Source: Clostridiaceae bacterium
GTDB taxonomy: Bacteria > Bacillota > Clostridia > Oscillospirales > Acutalibacteraceae
Assembly: GCA_016287385.1 (NCBI GenBank)
Contig: JAEEWM010000026.1
Span: forward strand, 1-64,000
DNA length: 64,000 bases
Direction: 5' to 3'
Made by a program: the position numbers and the translations under genes. Below the pieces are notes generated by a model. That model saw only the letters and a list, made by a program, of their open reading frames with translations. It ran no database searches and was not told the DNA's origin. Shown here in pieces: positions 57,539-64,000 of this stretch. Position 1 is the stretch's first letter. Each line of letters opens with the position of its first letter.

Positions 57539-60500
57539 GTGGACAGAGTGCTCAGATTTGTTTCAGGCCGCGCCCTTAGCGGCAGGTCGGATGAAATATA
57601 CCGCAGGATAGCACAGTGCGTCAGCGGCGGCAATACGCCCGTTTTAATTGTGCCCGAACAGTTTTCTTTTGAAAGCGAAAAAAAGATACTCTCGCTTCTC
57701 GGTGACAGAGACGCCCAAAAGGTAAAGGTTTTAAGCTTCAGCCGTTTGTGCGACGAGGTCGAAAATCTTTACGGGGGCGGCGCGAAGGGCGAACTCTCCG
57801 AAGCGGATAAAATCATACTCATAAACGCCGCTCTTAAAAACGTTCGCGGCGACTTAAAATACTTCGGCAAGTATTCGTCATCCTCGGGCTTCGCAAAAAT
57901 GATGCTCAGTACGATAGGCGAGTTTATTATGAACGCCGTTACACCGGAGTATATCAGGACCGCCTCAAATGATTTAGGCGACGGTATACTCGGAAGGAAA
58001 CTGTCCGATACCGTTTGTGTTTACGAAGAATACAGCCGCCTTATGGCTGAGAAGTTTCCGAATTCTGTTGACAGACTGACCCGACTCTACGAAACACTCG
58101 AAAATAACCGCTATTTTGACGGTAGTCACGTTTTTATAGATTCTTTTACCGGCTTTACCGGTCAGCAGTATAAAATCATCGGGCGCATTCTCACACAGTC
58201 GGCGGAAGTTACGGTATCGTTTTGCGACGATACCTTGCAAAAAGGCGGCGCCGGAATATTCGAAAGCGTGCGTAAGGCAAAAAGCAGAATATGCAAACTG
58301 GCACAAGCAAGCGGTGTAGAATTCTGTGAAGACTTTGTTGCCGAAAGCGGAAAAGAAGCGTCGGAGGGTATTGCGACGCTCGAAGAGTTTATCTGCCGCG
58401 GTAAAACCGCCGGTAAAGTGAATGACGGTGAACTTGCCGTATGTTGTGCGCAAAGTATATATGACGAGGTGCAGTTCGCGGCGCGGAATATCAGACGCAT
58501 AGTGCGCGAGAAAAAAGCGCGTTTCAGCGATTTCGCGGTAATTGCCAGAAATGCGGAAGATTATGAGCAGTTGCTCGGTATCGCTTTCGAAAAGAACGGT
58601 ATACGCGCGTTCAGCGACCGCAGACTGCCGCTCTCGACGTTTCCTCCCGCCGTCGCCGCCGTGGCGGCAATGGATATGGCTTCATCTGTTACGACTGAAA
58701 AGCTTTTGCGCTTCCACAAGTGCGGCGTCGGCTTTTTGAATGAAGATGAAATATACGAGCTTGAAAACTACGCTTACGTTTGGAATATCGACGGTGAAAA
58801 ATGGAAAAAAGAATGGGATATGTCGCCGAACGGAATTGAAAACGACCGCACGCCCGCTGACGTTCTCGAAGAAAAAATCAAAAATATAAACAGTCTTCGC
58901 CTTCGCGCCTTAAAACCGGTTGAGGATTTTCTTTCCGGATTCGCCGGGAATACCAAAAATATGGCGCGCGCGGTCGTAACGCTTCTTGAAAGCGCGAGGC
59001 CCGGCTTTGTGAAAATAGCGGAAAACTACCGAAATACCGATGACTCGGAGTTGTCCGACGGCATAATATCCTCTTATGCTAAAATCATGAAAATACTCGA
59101 CAGTCTCGTGAACTGCCTTAAACCGGACGCGACCGTCGGCGAGTTCAAAACCGCGTTCAGAAACTGCGTGGAAATTGAAAGTGTGGGCGTTATCCCTCAA
59201 ATGGTCGACGAAGTCATTTTCGGTTCCGCGGAGCGTATTCAACCCTCGAAGCCCTCTTATGTGTTTGTTTTGGGGGCAAACCAGGGCGTATTTCCGCGTG
59301 CGCCTCAGGCAAACGGCGTATTTGCCGTATCCGAGATAGGCAAGCTGATAGATATCGGTATAGATATACCCGATTGCTCGGTTTATTCTGCCATTGATGA
59401 GGACCTGCTTGTTTATAACTGTGTTTGCTGTGCCGATAAGGGCGTTTACATAAGCTATAACCGGAATTCCGGCGAACCTGCGTATTTTTTGAAAAAGCTG
59501 ATTGAGCGGTTTGACGTAATCCCGCAGAATGAGCCGGATATTCTGAATGAGAATAATCTGCCGGAAACCGCGGAGGACGCCTTTTCACGCCTTTGCCGCA
59601 GCGAGTACGGGAGCACGGGCTATGAAACCTTAAAGTCGGTGCTTTCGGGTAGGAAAGATTATAAATCGCGGCTTTCGTCGATAAGCGAAAATCTCAGGCG
59701 CCCCTCGTTTGATATACCGGCGGAGCTTTCACGGAAACTTATCGGAAATAAGGTGCGGATTTCTCCGTCAAAGCTTGAAAAATACAGCAAATGTCCGTTT
59801 GCGTATTTTTGTCAGTATGTGTTGTCCGCGAAAGACCTGAACAACGTAAGCTTCAATCCTTCGCAGACCGGAACAATGGTGCATTACGTTTTGGAGGAGT
59901 ACGTTAAAAGGGCGGGCGGAAAGTTTTCCGAGCTTCAAAACGGGCAGATAAACGATACGATAGACGACATCGTGAACGAATATCTTGATTCCTTCGCCGG
60001 CTACCGCGAAATGGAAACGCCGCATTTGAAATTCAAAGTAAGCGTGGTTGCCGAAAACCTTAAATACGTCGCGATACGCATAAAGGATGAGTTTTTGCAA
60101 TCTGATTTTAAGCCTGAGGAGTGCGAACTGTATATCGGCGGCGACATTGTGCCCGGAATAAGTTTGCCCGCGGGTGACGGCGTTACCGTGTCGGTTACCG
60201 GCACGGTGGACAGGGTTGACAGGTATAAGGACTTTGTAAGAGTGGTCGATTATAAGACAAACGGCAAGGCGTTCAAACTGCCGGATATACTTGCCGGACA
60301 GAATATGCAAATGCTGATATATCTGTATGCCGTGTGTAAAAGCGGCGCCCGTAAGGGGCGTCCGGGCGGCATATTCTATATGCAGGCGTCACTGCCTTCC
60401 GGCAAAAGCGCAAAAGACCGTAGGATGGACGGCTTTATGCCCGAAGATGACGAGCTCGTTAGGGCAATGGATAAAAGCGGTACGGGTGAATACATAGAAC

Positions 60501-60778
60501 AGAGCGATTCAAATTATAAGCCGCAGGACATAAGCGAGAAAAGCTTTGGAAAAATTTTTGATTTCATTGAATTGAAGCTCAAAGAGACCGGAAAAAATAT
60601 CGCGGACGGTCATTTTTCCGCGGTGCCGGTTGACGGCATCGGAGGTAACGCCTGCGAGTATTGCCTGTACAGTTCAATTTGCAGAATAGAAAATGAAAAG
60701 CGCCGGTGCGTTTCAAAAATGAACACCGGCGAGGTTATTGAAGAAATCGAAAGGCAGGTGAGCAATAATGGAGTTTAA
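57539..60778 (+). CDS. addB: ATP-dependent nuclease subunit B (AddB)
   Basis: 1079 aa; C-terminal 'RISPSKLEKYSKCPFAYFCQYVL', 'VDYKTNGKAF', 'CEYCLYSSICR' (Fe-S nuclease domain). Confidence 0.93.
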   Translation: MDRVLRFVSGRALSGRSDEIYRRIAQCVSGGNTPVLIVPEQFSFESEKKILSLLGDRDAQKVKVLSFSRLCDEVENLYGGGAKGELSEADKIILINAALKNVRGDLKYFGKYSSSSGFAKMMLSTIGEFIMNAVTPEYIRTASNDLGDGILGRKLSDTVCVYEEYSRLMAEKFPNSVDRLTRLYETLENNRYFDGSHVFIDSFTGFTGQQYKIIGRILTQSAEVTVSFCDDTLQKGGAGIFESVRKAKSRICKLAQASGVEFCEDFVAESGKEASEGIATLEEFICRGKTAGKVNDGELAVCCAQSIYDEVQFAARNIRRIVREKKARFSDFAVIARNAEDYEQLLGIAFEKNGIRAFSDRRLPLSTFPPAVAAVAAMDMASSVTTEKLLRFHKCGVGFLNEDEIYELENYAYVWNIDGEKWKKEWDMSPNGIENDRTPADVLEEKIKNINSLRLRALKPVEDFLSGFAGNTKNMARAVVTLLESARPGFVKIAENYRNTDDSELSDGIISSYAKIMKILDSLVNCLKPDATVGEFKTAFRNCVEIESVGVIPQMVDEVIFGSAERIQPSKPSYVFVLGANQGVFPRAPQANGVFAVSEIGKLIDIGIDIPDCSVYSAIDEDLLVYNCVCCADKGVYISYNRNSGEPAYFLKKLIERFDVIPQNEPDILNENNLPETAEDAFSRLCRSEYGSTGYETLKSVLSGRKDYKSRLSSISENLRRPSFDIPAELSRKLIGNKVRISPSKLEKYSKCPFAYFCQYVLSAKDLNNVSFNPSQTGTMVHYVLEEYVKRAGGKFSELQNGQINDTIDDIVNEYLDSFAGYREMETPHLKFKVSVVAENLKYVAIRIKDEFLQSDFKPEECELYIGGDIVPGISLPAGDGVTVSVTGTVDRVDRYKDFVRVVDYKTNGKAFKLPDILAGQNMQMLIYLYAVCKSGARKGRPGGIFYMQASLPSGKSAKDRRMDGFMPEDDELVRAMDKSGTGEYIEQSDSNYKPQDISEKSFGKIFDFIELKLKETGKNIADGHFSAVPVDGIGGNACEYCLYSSICRIENEKRRCVSKMNTGEVIEEIERQVSNNGV

Positions 60779-63700
60779 GCCTACCGAAAGTCAACAGGCG
60801 GCAATTGATGCGAAGGGCACAGTCCTCGTTTCCGCCGCCGCCGGCTCCGGCAAAACGAAAGTGTTGGTCGAGCGTGTTATAAAAATGCTGACTGACAGGG
60901 AAAACCCCGTTATGGCGGACCGCCTGCTGATAGTAACGTTTACAAACGCCGCGGCGGGAGAAATGCTTTCACGTATAGAAAGCCGGCTTTATGAGGAATA
61001 CGAAAAGAATCCCGATGACGAATTGATTACCCGTCAGAAATATTTGATAAAATCGGCGGATATTTGCACGATTGACTCTTTTTGCATCCGTATTGTCCGT
61101 GATAATTTTGCGCTTTGTGATATTGAACCTGATTTTAAGGTAGCAAATTATAATGCGCTCGCGCTCATAAGGCGAGAGGTTTTAAGCGACTTAATAAACC
61201 GTCAATTGCAAAATCCGGGCGAGACCTTCAAAAAACTCTTGAAAATAACCAATTGCAAATTTGATGAAAGTAACCTCTTTAAGGTGATTGACGATTTATA
61301 CTCAAAGGTCACCGTTATGCCTTTTCCGAAAAAACATATTGAATTGCTGAAAAAGCCGTATACCGTTCCGTTTGCCGCCGGTAATCCGTGGTATGACGCG
61401 GCTTTTGACATCGCAAGGGAGAAAATTGCCGCCGCGCAAAAGAGCGCCGGGCGATTCGCTGAGGAAGCGCGAATACTCGGCAACGTGAAGGTGAACGAGT
61501 ATGCCCAAACGCTTGCCGCCGTGATTTATACGGTATACGAAGCAGTCGGGAGCGGAGACTGGGATAAGGTCTTTGAGTGCGCCGCTTCCGCAAGTCTTCC
61601 GAATGTTCCGAAAAATGTAACTCCCGACCTGTTAAAAGCCTTAAAAGCGTCGGCAAGTTCAAACTTGAAATATATCAAAGACATATTTTACGCGAAAAGG
61701 GAAGACGTGGAGAATGAAATCGCCGGTTATGCCGACGCCGCGGTATTGCTTTGCGACTTGCTTAACGGTTATTCCGATGAACTCTTAAAGAGACTTAAAG
61801 AGGAAAACATTTTTTCTTTCGGCGATATTGAGCAGATGGCGACTAATCTGCTTTGCGATATTGACAGCGACGGAAATATTACATGCAGTGAGCGCGGCGC
61901 GGAGTTGATTTCCCGGTATGACGAGGTCCTCGTAGATGAGTTTCAGGATGTAAACGACCTGCAAAACACGTTGTTTGAGTTTTTGTCGGATAACTCGAAG
62001 AAACTCTTTGTTGTCGGCGACGTAAAGCAGAGTATATACGGTTTTCGCGGCTCAAATCCCGATATATTTCTTAAAAAGAAAAACGCGTACGGCGATTATT
62101 CGACCGGCGGTAACGAAACGGGTAAAAGAATAACTCTTTCGCATAATTTCAGGAGCCGCAAGGGTATATGCGACGCGGTCAATTACTTTTTTGAGAATAT
62201 TATGACGGGCGATGTCGGCAGTCTTACGTACGGCGAGGCGGAAAAGCTGAACCCCAAGGTAAACTATCCCGATAACGGCGAGACGGAAACCGACTTTCTG
62301 CTTATCGACACGGCGGGCGATGACAGTGAAGACAGCGTTATTGAAATTGAAGCAAAGGCGATAGCGGAGTACGTTAAAAGCCTTGTATCGAAAAAAATAC
62401 TGAGTGACAAAAATGGCGGACTTCGCCCGGTCGAATACGGAGATATTTGTATTCTTATGCCGAGTATTGAGAAAAAAGGAGTCGCCGTTGCCGATGTTCT
62501 TACGAAATACGGTATACCCGCGGTTGTCAGCAGGGGCGGATTTCTTGAATCGACCGAGGTAATAACCGCGCTGTCTCTGCTTGCCGTTATAAACAACCCG
62601 CAAAACGATGTTGAACTGCTTAAAGTAATGATGTCGCCGGTATACGGCTTTACCGCCGAAGACCTTGCCGAAATGCGAGTTGACAGAAAGGATATGAGCT
62701 TATATTCCGCGTTGCGCCTTTATGCGGCTGAAAGCGAAAAGGCAAAGGCGTTTTTGGATGAACTCTCCGAACTGCGCCGAATGAGCTGTATGCTTCCGAT
62801 TGACAGATTCGTATCATTCGCTCTCGATAAAACCGATATGGTAAACACCTTTTATTCCATGCCCGGCGGCAGTATTCGCGCGCAGAATCTTATGAAGCTT
62901 ATGCAGTTGTCGGGCGAGTATTCATCGGGCGGAAGCGGAAGCGTTTTCGGCTTTCTCAAATATGTGATGTCCGCGGGCGACGATTCCTCTAAAACTGCGG
63001 ATTCGTCGGGCGACAGCGTCAGGATAATGTCTATTCACCGCTCAAAGGGATTGCAGTTTCCGGTCTGTATCGTTGCCGGACTGAGTATCCGCAAAAACAA
63101 CACGGATACGGCGCCGCCGTGCCTTTATTCACGTAACTACGGTATCGCTTTCAAATATTTTGATAAGGATACGCTTGAAAGCAAAGAAAACTTCGGCTGC
63201 GGTATTATAAAGAAGGAAATCAACGACGAAAAAGTCAGGGAAAGACTTCGCCTTCTTTACGTTGCGATGACCCGCGCCGAAGAAAAGCTCTGCGTCGTAT
63301 GCTGTATGAAGAACGCGGGAGCGGTGCTTGAAAAAGCGGCTGACGCTTCCGATACGGGTAAAGAGGCGATAAAGGGAAATTATATTATTTCATCATCAAG
63401 CTCCGCAAATTATATGCTCGCCGCGGCAATTCTTCATCCGGACGCGGATGAGTTTAGAAAAGTAATCGGCGAAGATATTACTTTAAGAAAAACCGAAAGC
63501 CGCATAAACTTCAGATTTATAAACTCCGCCGAAATAGAAATTGACGAGGCGGCGGAACGTGTTTCTGAACCCGATGAAGCTTTGGCTGAAAAACTCGACG
63601 GTAACATAGAATACGCGTACCCGTTTGCGGCGCTTGCCGATATTCCGGCAAAGGCGGCGGTTACAGCTCTTTCAAACAGGGAAGAGACAGAAGCGTTTGC

Positions 63701-64000
63701 TATGACCCAGCGTCCGTCGTTTATGCAAAAGGACGGTCTTTCGGCGGCGGGCAGAGGTACGGCAACGCATAAGGTGATGCAGTTTATCGACTTTTCAGAG
63801 TCGCCCGATATTGACGCCGAAATCGAAAAACTTGTTTTTGAGAACAGAATTTCCGAAAACGAGGCGGCGGCAGTCGACCGGCGTCAAATAAAGAACTTCT
63901 TTGACAGTCCGCTTTACAGGAGAATAATATCTTCCGGTACCGTCAGGCGCGAAATGCGTTTCCTTACCGAACTGCCTGTGTCGATGTACGGCGAAGGCGC
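60768..64000 (+). CDS. addA: ATP-dependent helicase/nuclease subunit A (AddA), truncated by window end
   Basis: Not in ORF track (no stop in window). ATG 60768: MEFKPTESQQAAIDAKGTVLVSAAAGSGKTKVLVERVIKML; 'VLVDEFQDVNDLQN'; 'VGDVKQSIYGFRGSNPDIF'; 'LLYVAMTRAEEKL'. Confidence 0.96.
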   Translation, partial: MEFKPTESQQAAIDAKGTVLVSAAAGSGKTKVLVERVIKMLTDRENPVMADRLLIVTFTNAAAGEMLSRIESRLYEEYEKNPDDELITRQKYLIKSADICTIDSFCIRIVRDNFALCDIEPDFKVANYNALALIRREVLSDLINRQLQNPGETFKKLLKITNCKFDESNLFKVIDDLYSKVTVMPFPKKHIELLKKPYTVPFAAGNPWYDAAFDIAREKIAAAQKSAGRFAEEARILGNVKVNEYAQTLAAVIYTVYEAVGSGDWDKVFECAASASLPNVPKNVTPDLLKALKASASSNLKYIKDIFYAKREDVENEIAGYADAAVLLCDLLNGYSDELLKRLKEENIFSFGDIEQMATNLLCDIDSDGNITCSERGAELISRYDEVLVDEFQDVNDLQNTLFEFLSDNSKKLFVVGDVKQSIYGFRGSNPDIFLKKKNAYGDYSTGGNETGKRITLSHNFRSRKGICDAVNYFFENIMTGDVGSLTYGEAEKLNPKVNYPDNGETETDFLLIDTAGDDSEDSVIEIEAKAIAEYVKSLVSKKILSDKNGGLRPVEYGDICILMPSIEKKGVAVADVLTKYGIPAVVSRGGFLESTEVITALSLLAVINNPQNDVELLKVMMSPVYGFTAEDLAEMRVDRKDMSLYSALRLYAAESEKAKAFLDELSELRRMSCMLPIDRFVSFALDKTDMVNTFYSMPGGSIRAQNLMKLMQLSGEYSSGGSGSVFGFLKYVMSAGDDSSKTADSSGDSVRIMSIHRSKGLQFPVCIVAGLSIRKNNTDTAPPCLYSRNYGIAFKYFDKDTLESKENFGCGIIKKEINDEKVRERLRLLYVAMTRAEEKLCVVCCMKNAGAVLEKAADASDTGKEAIKGNYIISSSSSANYMLAAAILHPDADEFRKVIGEDITLRKTESRINFRFINSAEIEIDEAAERVSEPDEALAEKLDGNIEYAYPFAALADIPAKAAVTALSNREETEAFAMTQRPSFMQKDGLSAAGRGTATHKVMQFIDFSESPDIDAEIEKLVFENRISENEAAAVDRRQIKNFFDSPLYRRIISSGTVRREMRFLTELPVSMYGEG

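Overview
This looks like a chromosomal window from an endospore-forming, Clostridia-like Firmicute. The basis is spoIIP and gpr, AddAB, ThyX, and sigma-A promoters with 17-bp spacing; the exact taxon is not determinable here. From left to right: (1) 0-16.7 kb, a plus-strand glycan-utilisation locus: NHL/Yip1 membrane protein, DUF5696-like lipoprotein, ABC permease, a 1.6k-aa surface protein, sugar isomerase, GH3, GH36, metallophosphoesterase. (2) 16.7-22.2 kb, a compact five-gene 'dlt-like' cluster: AMP-ligase, fold-III PLP decarboxylase, acyl carrier protein, MBOAT, SGNH protein. The extra decarboxylase suggests aminoacyl chemistry on the carrier (BtrK-like) followed by export or transfer to an envelope polymer. 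This is my leading candidate for an undescribed system. (3) 22.28-23.6 kb, tRNA-Ser(GGA) followed by a duplicated tRNA 3' end, several hairpins, a hairpin array with inverted GTGAAGT/ACTTCAC linkers, a Nudix gene and IS/integration-like scars. (4) 23.6-33.6 kb, a hybrid histidine kinase translationally coupled to an orphan solute-binding protein, a GGDEF protein, a split chromate transporter, an EPS sugar transferase, a nucleotidyltransferase, and an S1-domain protein with a candidate structured leader RNA. (5) 33.7-42.2 kb, an accessory segment of surface proteins and lipoproteins (two carrying dockerin-like motifs) with a GGAACACAGGGGACGGTTCTGTGTTCC-type repeat in almost every intergenic gap. 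(6) 42.2-64 kb, mostly core genes: mrp, trmB, M23, two flavoproteins, gap, spoIIP, gpr, prs, thyX, tmk, DJ-1, mltG, U32 peptidase, addB, and addA (truncated by the window end and absent from the ORF track). All assignments come from reading motifs; no database search was run.
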